Shown: positions 1 through 10,395 of the stretch, one piece after another
Layout: each line of letters opens with the position of its first letter
How positions within the stretch are numbered: position 1 is the stretch's first letter
Source: CAMLJR01 sp964500675
Lineage (GTDB): Bacteria > Pseudomonadota > Gammaproteobacteria > Pseudomonadales > CAMLJR01
DNA: 64,000 nt
Assembly: GCA_964500675.1 (NCBI GenBank)
Contig: CAZCNY010000005.1
Span: forward strand, 1 to 64,000
Direction of reading: 5' to 3'
The notes under the pieces: model-generated
Databases searched by the model: none
Told to the model about the DNA's origin: nothing
The model's input: only the letters and a program-made list of their open reading frames with translations
Made by a program: the position numbers and the translations under genes

Positions 1-119
1 ACATCAACAGCGCACTACCGCGCACCACCTCAACCAAAGGAGCGCGAATTATAGGAGCCAATAAAAACGAGTCAACGCCCAATTTAATTAATTCTTCAGT
101 CACCGCGCATTGCTGTATA

Positions 120-1430
120 TCAAACGATCGATTCAAAGAGGTGGTATTTCTTTTTACCCAAGCGCACCAAGAAAAAACGCCCATACATGGCGTTTTCACG
201 AGCAAAGCATGATGGCAAATTCATATTACTTTCGAAGCTGAGAGGCCTGCCATTTAATCGCACGGCATTACTCGCCAGCGCATCCTTAACCTGCTTACCC
301 GACGCAGCCAAACCACAATCGGAGAGAAGCTGAGTTAAAGGTAAATGCGATAAACCGGCTTGCGGCAGCGATGAGGATGGCAAACCATCCAGTTTCAGCT
401 GCTCAAAATCAGCCTCGGATAATCCCTCCAAATCGCCACTGAACAGCGCGGCGGTAATTCTCTGCGCCGCACCAAGCCCATCCTGCCCATGGACCAAATT
501 GGTTGCCTCTGCGGCAAGTATCGACTGAGCCACAGGGCGCCCTTGAGTGGCGCGATCCGTCGCCTCGATCTCGTCAATTCTCGCCACGTCGAGAAACGTG
601 AAATAGCGCAAAAACTTGTACACATCGGCATCGGCCGCATTAAGCCAAAACTGGTAAAACGCATAAGGAGAGGTCTTAGCGGGATCGAGCCACACCGTAC
701 CAGCTTCGGTCTTGCCAAACTTAGAGCCATCAGCTTTTGTTACTAACGGTGTGGTCAGCCCAAATACCTGCCGCCCGTACAATCGCCGCGTCAGATCAAT
801 GCCGCCCGTAATATTCCCCCATTGATCGGACCCGCCCACTTGCAGCGTGCAGCTATAACACCGGCTGAGCTCAGCAAAATCGAACGATTGCAACAGCATG
901 TAACTAAACTCGGTGAACGATATCCCCTCGCCTTCGCGCTCAAGACGCTGCCTCACTGAATCCTTGTGAATCATTGCGTTCACCGAGAAATGCTTGCCGA
1001 CATTGCGCAGAAAATCGAGTGCGGACACTTCGCCCATCCAGTCCAGGTTGTTGATCACAACAGCACCCGTCGGCGACGCGTCAAAATCGATAAAGCGGCT
1101 CACCTGGCTCTTCAACTTATTGACCCAACCGGCAACAACATCTGGCGTGTTGAGTTTTCGCTCCTGCGCCTTAAAACTCGGATCGCCGATCAACCCCGTA
1201 GCTCCGCCGACCAACGCGATCGGACGATGACCTGCGAGCTGAAACCTCCGCAACACCAACAGCGGCACTAAATGACCTATATGTAGACTGTCAGCAGTAG
1301 GGTCGAAACCGCTATACAAAGTGCGCGAGCCCGACGCCAAATGCTTTTCGAGGTCGCCATCGCCCGTCATCTGCGCGATCAGCGTGCGCGCTTGCAGATC
1401 GGCAATTAATGCGCTGGAAGATGAAGTCAT
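120..1430 (-). CDS. tyrS: Tyrosyl-tRNA synthetase
   Basis: Class I aminoacyl-tRNA synthetase that charges tRNA-Tyr in the cytoplasm. The protein of about 436 residues has the HIGH signature (SLHIGHL), a tyrosine-site GGSDQWGN segment, and KFGKT in place of KMSKS, as is usual for TyrS. The C-terminal 70 residues resemble an S4 RNA-binding domain (KQVKDALASNAVRLNG). The open frame extends 28 codons upstream to 1514, but the internal ATG at 1430 (MTSSSSALIADLQ) matches the usual TyrS N-terminus and is preferred. The gene is divergent from the M23 peptidase-anmK pair, an arrangement known from Pseudomonas relatives. Confidence 0.96.
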   Translation of the reverse strand: MTSSSSALIADLQARTLIAQMTGDGDLEKHLASGSRTLYSGFDPTADSLHIGHLVPLLVLRRFQLAGHRPIALVGGATGLIGDPSFKAQERKLNTPDVVAGWVNKLKSQVSRFIDFDASPTGAVVINNLDWMGEVSALDFLRNVGKHFSVNAMIHKDSVRQRLEREGEGISFTEFSYMLLQSFDFAELSRCYSCTLQVGGSDQWGNITGGIDLTRRLYGRQVFGLTTPLVTKADGSKFGKTEAGTVWLDPAKTSPYAFYQFWLNAADADVYKFLRYFTFLDVARIDEIEATDRATQGRPVAQSILAAEATNLVHGQDGLGAAQRITAALFSGDLEGLSEADFEQLKLDGLPSSSLPQAGLSHLPLTQLLSDCGLAASGKQVKDALASNAVRLNGRPLSFESNMNLPSCFARENAMYGRFFLVRLGKKKYHLFESIV

Positions 1431-1735
1431 GACAAATTCGCTTGAAAATTGTGCACCATGCCGCGCCAATGCGTGATCAATCATGCAACTAATTGAGTTA
1501 AAGGGTTGACGCAACGCAGAATCCAGGCAAACTTACATTCAGCGTCAGCAAAGGGCGCACCTTACATCAACTTAATTTAATTGCAAGTTTGTGCTGTATA
1601 GTTCGCTCCGCGTGCGGTCTGAGCGATGCTGAAAGCGCTTTTGCCAAGAATTTAATGGACTCCGGTAGAAAGCGCATCAGTAATGCCTCTTTCTTTTTTG
1701 GTCGATTTGGCCCCGAACTTTTGAAGACTTAATTG

Positions 1736-3142
1736 ATGGCTCATAGCAACGCAGCGCTGGCAGTAAAAGTAAAAAAGCTAATAGACGCACTTCCGCGAAC
1801 TCACGCCCTCTTGATTGGGCTGGCCATCGTTGCGCTGTTTTTCGCGCTGATGTTGCCGAGTGGCGAAGTGCAAGCAAATCGCCGGCCGTTGCCACTTCCT
1901 ATCGACATCGACGCCAATCCGCAACTTGCGCTGACCACCCTGGCGAATCCAGTTCTGAGCGAACCTACCCTCACCACCGAGAACAAACAACCAGAATGGA
2001 AAGAGCTGGTGGTTCGCAAGGGCGATAGCCTGGCAAAACTGTTCGATCGCGCCGGTGTTTCGGCCAACGATATGAGCGAGGTTTTGCAGTCCGGCGAAGA
2101 CGCCAATACGCTGAAACGCATTTATCCAGGCCAGAAGCTGGCATTTCAAATCGACAAAGATGGCCAATTAGTCGCTTTACGCTACGAAGAAACCCAACTC
2201 AAAAGCACCCAGTACTATCGCGAAGATAACAACTTCGTTGCCGAGAAGATCAATCGCGAACCCGAGGTTCGCCATCAATTTGCTAGCGGCACGATCACTT
2301 CATCATTCTATAAAGCCGGCAGCGATGCAGGCCTCGGCGATGGCACAATTCTGCAACTTGCCGATATTTTCGGCGGCGAAATCGACTTCGCTCTTGATAT
2401 ACGCGCCAACGATCAGTTCGTCGTTATGTACGATGAGTACTATCTGGATGGCAAAAAAATTGGCGATGGCCCCATTCTCGCTGCGTCATTTACCAATCAG
2501 GGCGAGACTCACACCGCGTTTCGTTATGTCTACGCCAACGGCGATCTCGGCTACTTTTCAGCGGATGGCGAAAGCATGCGCAAGAGCTTCATGCGCGCGC
2601 CGCTCGATATCATTCGCGTCAGCTCACCATTCAATTTGCATCGCATGCATCCGCTATTTAACACTATGCGCCCGCACCGAGGTATCGACTACGCCGCCCC
2701 TATCGGCACTCCCGTTTATGCCGCCGGCGATGGTCGTATCGTGCAATCAGGCTACAGCCCATCCAATGGCAATTTCATCGTTATCAAACACGACTCCACT
2801 TACACAACAAAATATCTGCACCTGTCGAAGCGCAACGTAAAAGTAGGCGATCGCGTCAAACAACATCAGGTCATCGGTGCAGTCGGTGCGACTGGCTGGG
2901 CGACTGGCCCCCACCTGCACTATGAGTTTCTCGTCAACGGCACCCATATCAATCCCGCGAAGATTGCCGGACAGCTGCCCAAGGCAGAGCGTATCGCTGC
3001 AAGCGAACGCCGTCGCTTCGCCGAACAAGTGCACGGACTGCAAGCGCAATTTGCCGCTTATGCGCAACAAAATAAAACTGCTGTTACGGATAAATTGGCC
3101 GCTGGAGATAGCACTGCCGACAGCGGCAGCAAAAAACTGTAA
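1736..3142 (+). CDS. M23 family murein DD-endopeptidase (MepM/OapA-like)
   Basis: Predicted periplasmic peptidoglycan endopeptidase. An N-terminal hydrophobic segment (about residues 22-42) acts as anchor or signal. An OapA/LysM-like segment follows (VVRKGDSLAKLFDRAG, about residues 85-130), and a C-terminal LytM/M23 domain carries the zinc motifs HxxxD (HRGID, near residue 314) and HLHYE. The family cleaves D-Ala-mDAP crosslinks during cell-wall growth. A TTG lies directly before the chosen ATG; ATG gives MAHSNAALAV. The gene ends 11 bases before anmK, so the two are probably cotranscribed, coupling wall hydrolysis to muropeptide recycling. The domain order resembles E. coli MepM (YebA). Substrate specificity is inferred. 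Confidence 0.9.
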   Translation: MAHSNAALAVKVKKLIDALPRTHALLIGLAIVALFFALMLPSGEVQANRRPLPLPIDIDANPQLALTTLANPVLSEPTLTTENKQPEWKELVVRKGDSLAKLFDRAGVSANDMSEVLQSGEDANTLKRIYPGQKLAFQIDKDGQLVALRYEETQLKSTQYYREDNNFVAEKINREPEVRHQFASGTITSSFYKAGSDAGLGDGTILQLADIFGGEIDFALDIRANDQFVVMYDEYYLDGKKIGDGPILAASFTNQGETHTAFRYVYANGDLGYFSADGESMRKSFMRAPLDIIRVSSPFNLHRMHPLFNTMRPHRGIDYAAPIGTPVYAAGDGRIVQSGYSPSNGNFIVIKHDSTYTTKYLHLSKRNVKVGDRVKQHQVIGAVGATGWATGPHLHYEFLVNGTHINPAKIAGQLPKAERIAASERRRFAEQVHGLQAQFAAYAQQNKTAVTDKLAAGDSTADSGSKKL

Positions 3143-3153
3143 TCGCGACTGCA

Positions 3154-4287
3154 ATGACAAACACCAACGAGCTATATATCGGACTGATGTCCGGTACCAG
3201 CCTCGATGGTATTGATGCCGCGCTCTTCGACCTCTCCGCTCGCCCCAAACTCATAGCCGCCAAAACCTATCCACTCCCGGAGCAATTGCGCTCTGATTTA
3301 CTCGCACTGTGCCTGCCGGGAAATGATGAGATCGAGCGCATGGGCGTGGCCGATCGTCGCTTGGGTCGCGAATTCGGCTTCGCCGTCACCCAGCTGTTGC
3401 GCAGCGCCGCCATCCCCTCAGGCTCGGTGCGGGCGATCGGCAGCCACGGTCAAACCATCCGGCACCGCGCTGTGCTGGGCGTCAACCAGGGCAGCTATCC
3501 ATTCACGCTGCAAATTGGCGACCCCACCAGCATCGCGGAAATTACCGGCATCACCACGATCGCAGATTTTCGCCGCCGCGATATCGCGGCGGGCGGGCAA
3601 GGCGCACCGCTGGTGCCGGCTTTTCATCGCGTGCTGTTTGGTGCAAAAGAGGGAGGCGACGCACAAGGGTGTGCGATCGTGAATATCGGCGGCATCGCCA
3701 ATATCACCGGGCTATGCCCCGACGGCAGTGTGATCGGTTTCGATACCGGACCCGGCAACACCCTGCTCGATGATTGGATTCATCGCCACACCGGCGCGCG
3801 CTACGATCGCGACGGAGCTTGGGGCCAGAGCGGCACACCGATTCCAGCACTGCTCGAAGCTTGGTTGAGCGATCCGTATTTCGCACTGCCGCCACCGAAG
3901 AGCACCGGGCGCGAATATTTTCACAGCGATTGGCTCGACCGCCACGTTGTCGATAAAACCTGGCAGCCCGCCGATGTGCAGGCAACGCTGGTTGAATTGA
4001 CTGCGCGTAGCATCGCCAATGATATTGCCGCGCTACCGTTCGCCGTGAATTCGATTTACGCCTGCGGCGGTGGTGCTTACAACAGTCACCTTATGACGCG
4101 CATCGAAGCATTGTTGCAGCCACGTCAAGTCGCATCGACGACACAACTGGGTATTGCGCCTGAGTGGGTCGAAGCGGCCGCTTTTGCGTGGCTCGCACAA
4201 CAAACACTGCAGGGTAAACCCGGCAATATTCCTTCGGTAACCGGTGCGGCAGGCTCGCGAATCCTCGGCGCAATCTATCCCGCTTGA
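3154..4287 (+). CDS. anmK: Anhydro-N-acetylmuramic acid kinase
   Basis: Phosphorylates and opens 1,6-anhydro-MurNAc to MurNAc-6-phosphate during cell-wall recycling in the cytoplasm. At 377 residues it is close to the E. coli enzyme. It begins with the family signature GLMSGTSLDGIDAAL, has the ATP-binding VNIGGIANIT stretch, and the glycine-rich GFDTGPGNTLLDDW segment expected of the ASKHA-fold kinase. It follows the M23 peptidase at short distance. The next gene, tamA, is separated by 127 bases, so the pair may be its own transcription unit. No murQ is seen in the window. Confidence 0.95.
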   Translation: MTNTNELYIGLMSGTSLDGIDAALFDLSARPKLIAAKTYPLPEQLRSDLLALCLPGNDEIERMGVADRRLGREFGFAVTQLLRSAAIPSGSVRAIGSHGQTIRHRAVLGVNQGSYPFTLQIGDPTSIAEITGITTIADFRRRDIAAGGQGAPLVPAFHRVLFGAKEGGDAQGCAIVNIGGIANITGLCPDGSVIGFDTGPGNTLLDDWIHRHTGARYDRDGAWGQSGTPIPALLEAWLSDPYFALPPPKSTGREYFHSDWLDRHVVDKTWQPADVQATLVELTARSIANDIAALPFAVNSIYACGGGAYNSHLMTRIEALLQPRQVASTTQLGIAPEWVEAAAFAWLAQQTLQGKPGNIPSVTGAAGSRILGAIYPA

Positions 4288-4414
4288 TAGCACATCCTCT
4301 ACACTGCCGCCTCAGCAACGCACAACCGTTCGAGGCGATAGCATGACTCACAAATTCCTGCCTGTTGCATTACATCCGCTAGATTGCATCAATCCCAATT
4401 AATATTGCTAAGCC

Positions 4415-6109
4415 ATGCCGCGTCGTTCGCTATTTTTTGCGTTGCTGCTGCTGTGCTGCACCGCGCACGCGCAATTGCGCATCGAAATCGACGGCGCACC
4501 CGATTTCATCGCAGAAAATATCCGCAATCACATCGGCGCAATTTCTGACATCGAACGCGAACGTCCACGCCTGCTGCACAAAAAACTAGCCGATTCGATT
4601 CGCGACGCGACACAGGCGCTCGGTTACTACGAGACGACGTTCCGACACACGCTAAAAAACAATACGCTGCAAATCACGATCGATCTCGGCCCCGCGGTGA
4701 CATGGGCACCCGCGCACATCGAACTGATCGGCGCCGTCTCGACACTGAAACAAGCAAAAAAAATCGTGGCGGATGCGCCGTTTACCGCGGGCACAACCAT
4801 CGATCACGCAATCTACGAAAATTTCAAACGCGAATTACTCGAAACCTGCCAAAAAAATGGTTTTCTCGATGCGCATTACGCGGAAAGCCGCCTGCTCGTC
4901 GATATCGAACAGCATCGCGCCACGGCGATTTTAAAAATCGAAGGTGGCGAACGCTATCGCTTCGGCGCCGTGGAATTCACCGGCACCCAACTCAATTCAG
5001 CGCTGCTGCAGCGCTTATCGCCGATCGAACCCGGTGCCTTCTACGACAAAACCGCGCTGATAAAATTACAACGCAATTTGCAAGACAGCCGCTATTTTCG
5101 CGAAATCGATGTGCACAGCGATAAGCGCGACGATCACACCGTCGCGCTCACGGTGCGACTCGCCGATGCGCCGCGCCATCAATTCAGTGTCGGCGCGGGT
5201 TATGGCACCGATACCGGGCCGCGCGCAAAATTTCGCTGGGAGCGCCCCTACGTTAATACCTATGGACATAAATTGACGACTGATCTTTCGATTTCACAAC
5301 CGCAACAGGATTTGAATTTCGAATATCACATTCCTCTCGAAAAACCGCTCGACGAAAGTCTCAATCTCACCACGAGTTGGGAGCACAAATCCGTGCAAGA
5401 TACCGAAAGCACCACAGGATCAGTCGGATTTTTCTTCGGCGACCGCTACGCGCAAGTGTGGGTCGCGAATTACGGTGCCACTTATTACGACGAAACTTAT
5501 CGTCAAGGTAGCGAGCAGCGCCAACACACCGGCTATCTCGCACCCGATTTGAATTTCACACAGGTCGTGCTGCCGGTCGGCATCGATCCGAAAGCGGGCC
5601 GCAAATTTTGGATCGACACGCTGGGATCGGCGCCCGCGCTGGGCGCGCAAGCATATTTCCTGCGCATCGACGGCGGCTATAAACAAATCTTCAACACTTT
5701 CGGCGATCAATTATTTATCGGCCGCGTCGAAGCGGGTGTCATCGCTACACACGACATCAATTTAATTCCATCATCGCAGCGTTTTTTTACGGGCGGCGAT
5801 CAAACCGTGCGCGGCTACGATTTTGAATCGCTGTCGACCGAAGATGAGAATGGCAAATTGATCGGCGGGCGCTACCTCAACGTCGCCAGCGCCGAATACA
5901 GCATCAAGGTGGCCGAACGCTGGCGCGCCGCCGTGTTCACCGATACCGGCCGCGCCTTCAACAAAGTTGATGAACCCTGGCACAAAAGTGTCGGCGCCGG
6001 CGTGCGCTGGTTATCGCCGGTAGGGCAAATTCGCGTCGATCTCGCCTTCCCCGTCAACGACAGCGTCAAGGGCTGGCGTCTGCATATTTTCATCGGCCCG
6101 CCGCTATGA
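4415..6109 (+). CDS. tamA: Translocation and assembly module outer-membrane protein TamA (Omp85 family)
   Basis: Outer-membrane Omp85 protein that works with TamB in assembly of autotransporters and other outer-membrane proteins, and possibly in lipid transport. It has an N-terminal signal peptide (hydrophobic LFFALLLLCCTAHA), then POTRA-type repeats up to about residue 245, then a beta-barrel. The barrel carries the conserved surface-loop motif GGDQTVRGYDFES near residue 455 and ends in an alternating strand (LHIFIGPPL). The 564-residue length fits TamA rather than BamA. Its stop overlaps the tamB start by four bases (ATGA), which indicates translational coupling. Confidence 0.93.
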   Translation: MPRRSLFFALLLLCCTAHAQLRIEIDGAPDFIAENIRNHIGAISDIERERPRLLHKKLADSIRDATQALGYYETTFRHTLKNNTLQITIDLGPAVTWAPAHIELIGAVSTLKQAKKIVADAPFTAGTTIDHAIYENFKRELLETCQKNGFLDAHYAESRLLVDIEQHRATAILKIEGGERYRFGAVEFTGTQLNSALLQRLSPIEPGAFYDKTALIKLQRNLQDSRYFREIDVHSDKRDDHTVALTVRLADAPRHQFSVGAGYGTDTGPRAKFRWERPYVNTYGHKLTTDLSISQPQQDLNFEYHIPLEKPLDESLNLTTSWEHKSVQDTESTTGSVGFFFGDRYAQVWVANYGATYYDETYRQGSEQRQHTGYLAPDLNFTQVVLPVGIDPKAGRKFWIDTLGSAPALGAQAYFLRIDGGYKQIFNTFGDQLFIGRVEAGVIATHDINLIPSSQRFFTGGDQTVRGYDFESLSTEDENGKLIGGRYLNVASAEYSIKVAERWRAAVFTDTGRAFNKVDEPWHKSVGAGVRWLSPVGQIRVDLAFPVNDSVKGWRLHIFIGPPL

Positions 6110-9100
6110 CCAGCGAACCGGGCTTCAAAACCATCGTGTTGCGCTGGCTGCATCGCAGCAGCTTAATCATTTTGATTATTCTCGCGCTGATTTTTTCCGC
6201 CGCATTTGCGGTCACTTATTTTGTGCTCAACACCGAACGCGGCACGCAGTGGGCTCTGCAAACCACGCACCATTTCCTGCCAGCCCTGTCGTTCACACGG
6301 ATTGAGGGCTCGTTATTGCACGGTGTCCGCATCGCGCGAATTCAGTGGCGCGATGCCGATGTCGAGGTGACGCTCGATCGCATCCAGCTGCAACTGCGCT
6401 TTACCGATTTGCTGCACGGTGCAATTTATTTGCCGACACTGCACACGGCAACGCTGCGCATCGCGCCGCAAGGGCCAGGCAGCGACGCTGCAATTAAATT
6501 ACCCCGCTTATTTTTACCTTTCACGCTATCGACACCCGATTTAGCGGTACAGCGTCTGGATATCATCGACAGCGGATCGACATTCACGCTGCATGATTTA
6601 CGCAGCGCGGTGCGCTGGCGTGCAACCACATTGAAGCTCACACAGACACAATTACATTGGAACGATATCGCGCTCAGCGCGAACGGCGACATCGGCTTGC
6701 GCAACGATTATCCGTTGAGCCTGCGCGGAAAGTTGTCACTGCCGCAATGGCCCGACACTATTACCGTGAACAGCAAAGGCAATTTGCGCCGTCTCGAACT
6801 GCAAGCGCGCAGCGAAAAGCCTTCCGCATTAACTGCGCAAATTAAACTCGCTACGCTCGATAAACATCTACCGCTGCAAATTCATGCGGAATTGCTCGAA
6901 CCATTCGCGCAAACATTGCGCAGCGAGCACATAAATATCAACAAGGCAACTCTCGATGCTGACGGCGATCTCGAACAGATAGAATCGAAACTCACTCTCG
7001 CAGCCAGCGATTCGCGCTACGGCGATACCCATCTCGAGGCGACGGCGAACTGGCACGATGAGCAACTGCACATCGACGCGCAGTGGCGGCCCGCAACGGG
7101 TGATTTGCAATTGCACTGCGATAGCGCGCTGCAAAAACCGATCGGTATTACCTGCAATGGCAACGCGATGGCGCTGCCGCTGACGCCGTGGCTCGCCGGC
7201 GAGACCGCTGCGATAACGAGCGCAATCACACTCGAAGCAAAATGGCTAGATCCGCAATGGCGGCTCGCGCTCGCACTGCCCAGCATCAGCGGCAAATATA
7301 ACGACGATGCGTTCGCGGGCACGCTCGATCTTCGCACCGACGACGGCGCATTGTGGCAGCTGAAGCAACTCGCGCTCACGATCGGACCCAACACGATTAC
7401 GGCGAACGGCGAGTTCGGCAGCCGCTATCGTTTGCGCGCTAATATCACTGCAACCAATCTCGCACACATCGATGCACAACTGGGCGGCAATGTGTCGGGC
7501 TCGATAGCACTCGATGGCGATTCCGCTCCGACCCTCGCCGCGCGCTTGCGCGGTTCGCAACTGCACTGGCGCGATGTGCATGCGGCGACGGGCGCGATCG
7601 ATCTCACTCTCGCGCAACTGGGCAAAACGCATAGCCATGCTCGCATCGATATTCAGCAGCTCGCACGCGGCGATTCAAGCGCGGCTGACCTAACGCTCGA
7701 CATCAGCGGTGCGGAACAACAACAGCGCTGGACGCTGAATGCCGCGTTATCGAAAAATAGCGCAACCTTACACTGTCGCTCGCAGGCAGATACAAAATGG
7801 CGGGATTGGCAATTCGCCTGCGGCGATTTTTCAGGAAAAATTCACGCGAATCGGCGCGCTGAATTTACCTGGCGCAACACCGCAGCGTTGCGCGGCTCGG
7901 CGCAATTCACTCAAAAGCATTTTGAGCTCGCGCCATTTTGCTTGCGCGGCGACGATATCGAATTATGCCTCGATCAAACCCTGCGTTTCGCCGGCAACAA
8001 ACTGCAACCGCTTGCCGCGCACGCGAGCGGGCTGCCGCTGCGCTGGGCGCGCGCCTGGTTTCCCGATACCGTCGAATTACTCGACGATGCGCGCGCGTCG
8101 GCGCAATTGCAATTGCGCAGCTTTGCACCGCTCGATGCGCACGCGAGTATGCGGATTCCCACGACGCACTGGCGCTGGCGCACCTATAAAACGATCGAGA
8201 CCGCCGAAATCGATGCGATTCATGTGGAGGCGAACGCCAACGGACAGCGCGCGCAAATCGTTACCGGCGCGCAATCGCCCAGCATCGGGCGCATCGATGC
8301 GCAACTTGCGATCAACGATCCGCGCGGCAAACGTGAGCTCGACGGCCATGTCGCCATCGCGCAATTGCAATTATCCGGCATCGCGTGGGCATTCGAGGGG
8401 CTCGATAACATCGGCGGCGAAATCAACGGCGCAATCGATATCACAGGCACCGCAAAAACGCCGCGACTGCACGGCCAGCTCTTGCTCAAAGATGGCAGTG
8501 CGTTGTGGGCGCCGCTCGGCGCACCGTTTCGCACTGTGCACGCCGATCTGAACTTCGATAACAACAGCGCCAAGCTGGGCGGCTGGTTCGCGCTCGGCGC
8601 AGGCGGCGGCGATATCGACGGCACCCTGCACTGGGACGACACGGAAAAAAATTGGCAATTGCAGCTCGGCCTCATCGCCGGCGGTTTGAGCGCGATGCCG
8701 CTGCCCGATAGCAACATCGTGTTTTCGCCGCACATACAATTAAATGCCGTGCCGCAGGAAGTGCGCATCGATGGTTACGTCGATATCGCCAGCGCGGAAA
8801 TTCGTCTCAAGGAATTGCCGCCCGAAACCACCGACGTTTCGCAAGATCAAGAAATTGTCGGTCAACACATCGATGCGAATGCGTGGAAAATGTGGGCCAA
8901 ACTGGGCCTCAATCTCGGCGATCAATTTCATCTCGCGGGATTTGGCGCGGACGTGAATTTAAGCGGCCGTTTGCAACTGGATAAAGTGCCTGGCGATAAC
9001 ATGCATCTGTACGGTGAGGTGAAAGTGCCGCGCGGGCGCTATCGCGCTTACGGGCAACGCCTCACCGTGCGCAAGGGCAGCGTGATTTTTTACGGCCCGC

Positions 9101-9606
9101 TCGACAACCCCGATCTCAATCTCGAAGCCGTACGCGATATGCCGCCCGGCGTGACCGATGTCGTCGGTCTGCGCGTAATCGGCTCGCTTAAAACTCCGGA
9201 AGCCACTTTGTTTTCCGAACCCGCGATGCCTGATTCCGATATTGCGTACTACCTGCTCAGCGGACATAAACCCGTTACAGGCGCCACCGGCACAAACAGC
9301 TATTCGGCCAGCGGCGCGCTGCTCTCGCTGGGGCTCGCAGGCAGTGAAAACAAAGCCGGTCAACTCGCCGAAAAATTCGGTATTACCGATTTACAACTCG
9401 GCACCGGTCAGGACACCAGCGGCAACAGTGAAGCCGAAGTGAGCGGACAACTCGGCAAAGATTTATACGTGCGCTACGGACGCGGATTGGGTCAACAAAG
9501 CAACAGCATCAGCTTTCAATATCGGCTCACACCGAAATTAATGATCGAAACCATCAGCGGCATAGAGGATGCGTTAGATTTGCTTTATTCGTTTGAGGTC
9601 AAATAG
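6106..9606 (+). CDS. tamB: Translocation/assembly module protein TamB (DUF490/AsmA-like bridge protein)
   Basis: Large periplasm-spanning partner of TamA, 1166 residues. One N-terminal transmembrane segment (SLIILIILALIFSAAFAV, about residues 20-40) anchors it in the inner membrane. The long middle part consists of repeating amphipathic beta strands typical of the AsmA/VPS13-like groove proteins. The last 300 residues form the conserved TamB C-terminal domain (VPRGRYRAYGQRLTVRKGS; a Gly/Ser-rich part; ending in DALDLLYSFEVK). It is translationally coupled to tamA. E. coli TamB is about 1259 residues, so this one is slightly short but complete. Confidence 0.93.
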   Translation: MTSEPGFKTIVLRWLHRSSLIILIILALIFSAAFAVTYFVLNTERGTQWALQTTHHFLPALSFTRIEGSLLHGVRIARIQWRDADVEVTLDRIQLQLRFTDLLHGAIYLPTLHTATLRIAPQGPGSDAAIKLPRLFLPFTLSTPDLAVQRLDIIDSGSTFTLHDLRSAVRWRATTLKLTQTQLHWNDIALSANGDIGLRNDYPLSLRGKLSLPQWPDTITVNSKGNLRRLELQARSEKPSALTAQIKLATLDKHLPLQIHAELLEPFAQTLRSEHININKATLDADGDLEQIESKLTLAASDSRYGDTHLEATANWHDEQLHIDAQWRPATGDLQLHCDSALQKPIGITCNGNAMALPLTPWLAGETAAITSAITLEAKWLDPQWRLALALPSISGKYNDDAFAGTLDLRTDDGALWQLKQLALTIGPNTITANGEFGSRYRLRANITATNLAHIDAQLGGNVSGSIALDGDSAPTLAARLRGSQLHWRDVHAATGAIDLTLAQLGKTHSHARIDIQQLARGDSSAADLTLDISGAEQQQRWTLNAALSKNSATLHCRSQADTKWRDWQFACGDFSGKIHANRRAEFTWRNTAALRGSAQFTQKHFELAPFCLRGDDIELCLDQTLRFAGNKLQPLAAHASGLPLRWARAWFPDTVELLDDARASAQLQLRSFAPLDAHASMRIPTTHWRWRTYKTIETAEIDAIHVEANANGQRAQIVTGAQSPSIGRIDAQLAINDPRGKRELDGHVAIAQLQLSGIAWAFEGLDNIGGEINGAIDITGTAKTPRLHGQLLLKDGSALWAPLGAPFRTVHADLNFDNNSAKLGGWFALGAGGGDIDGTLHWDDTEKNWQLQLGLIAGGLSAMPLPDSNIVFSPHIQLNAVPQEVRIDGYVDIASAEIRLKELPPETTDVSQDQEIVGQHIDANAWKMWAKLGLNLGDQFHLAGFGADVNLSGRLQLDKVPGDNMHLYGEVKVPRGRYRAYGQRLTVRKGSVIFYGPLDNPDLNLEAVRDMPPGVTDVVGLRVIGSLKTPEATLFSEPAMPDSDIAYYLLSGHKPVTGATGTNSYSASGALLSLGLAGSENKAGQLAEKFGITDLQLGTGQDTSGNSEAEVSGQLGKDLYVRYGRGLGQQSNSISFQYRLTPKLMIETISGIEDALDLLYSFEVK

Positions 9607-9673
9607 GGCGTTTGAAATTAAATAGCAACCTGACTGATGAACTGCACCATAACGCACAGACACCCGCTCCGCT

Positions 9674-9964
9674 TCAAAGCCCTTCAACGATGAAAACGCG
9701 ATAATCCGCCGCTTTTTTCCGATACGGCAGCGAAGCCTGATAAGCCGGGCTGTGGTACCACGCCTTCGCCGCCTCCATTGTCGGAAATTGCATCATCACC
9801 ACGCCGTCAGGCGCTTCACCCTCCAAGGCCTCCACCGAGCCATAAATCACCAATGGCGTTAAATTCGGATCGCGCGGGTTTTCGCGATTCATTTTTGAAT
9901 AGATATCCATTGCCGATTGCTCGCGGATCGGACCTTCGCGCGTAACGATGATGTAAGCAGACAT
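9674..9964 (-). CDS. DUF1330 family protein
   Basis: Small dimeric alpha-beta barrel type protein of 96 residues. The start MSAYIIVTREGPI, the GVVMMQFPTMEAAKAWYHSP stretch and the final DYRVFIVEGL are typical of DUF1330, whose biochemical role is not established. The frame extends eight codons upstream to 9988, but the ATG at 9964 gives the usual family N-terminus and has a weak GGGAAA ribosome site. It is convergent with tamB and borders the integration scar, so it may be either old flank or cargo. Confidence 0.85.
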   Translation of the reverse strand: MSAYIIVTREGPIREQSAMDIYSKMNRENPRDPNLTPLVIYGSVEALEGEAPDGVVMMQFPTMEAAKAWYHSPAYQASLPYRKKAADYRVFIVEGL

Positions 9965-10024
9965 TGTTGTTTTCCCGTCATCCGACAAAGTTGGTAAGAC
10001 CTTAAGAATACAAATATTATACTA

Positions 10025-10395
10025 GGGAGCCTCTGAATAACTGAGTGAAAATAATATTTCTGGCTCGGTTTTTCGTTGAATCAACAATTTCTCTCGGCTT
10101 TCGCCGGTATGTTGTCTGTTGACTGCGCATTGCGCAGCCAGCAGACGGCCCCTCCTAGCTCAGTAGGTATTTTCTGCCGATCAGCAAACTGGTGAAACCT
10201 GCCAGCAAGTGCAGTCGATGGGTATTTTTCGCCAACCCTCAATAACGCACCTTGCTGTAGCCAAATACCCCTTTGATGGTGCGAAACGGATGCTCCACTT
10301 TCGCACGAATGCTGGCCTTGGCTTTCTCCGCTTGCGCCAATCAACCATTGATCGGTAATTGCGCGCGCTTGCGCGCAGCATTGCTGCCGACCTCT
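10025..10395 (-). mobile_element. Remnant of an IS5-family insertion sequence (transposase C-terminal end)
   Basis: On the minus strand a broken frame reads ...LAQAEKAKASIRAKVEHPF, then RTIKGVFGYSKVRY, a TGA stop (10239-10241), then GLAKNTHRLHLLAGFTSLL, ending at a TAG (10155-10157). This matches the C-terminal part of IS5-family DDE transposases (the VEHPFR...RYRGLAKN signature). A second in-frame TGA lies at 10341-10343. The outer end at 10025-10040 (GGGAGCCTCTGAATAA) looks like a terminal inverted repeat of IS5-type elements and is preceded by CTA. The N-terminal two thirds are missing; the fragment abuts the integrase remnant. Confidence 0.75.

Noticed and set aside
9965..10154. Right-hand duplicate of the tRNA-Ser 3' end as att site
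   Set aside because: I compared the T-arm and acceptor sequence with this region and saw no match of useful length.
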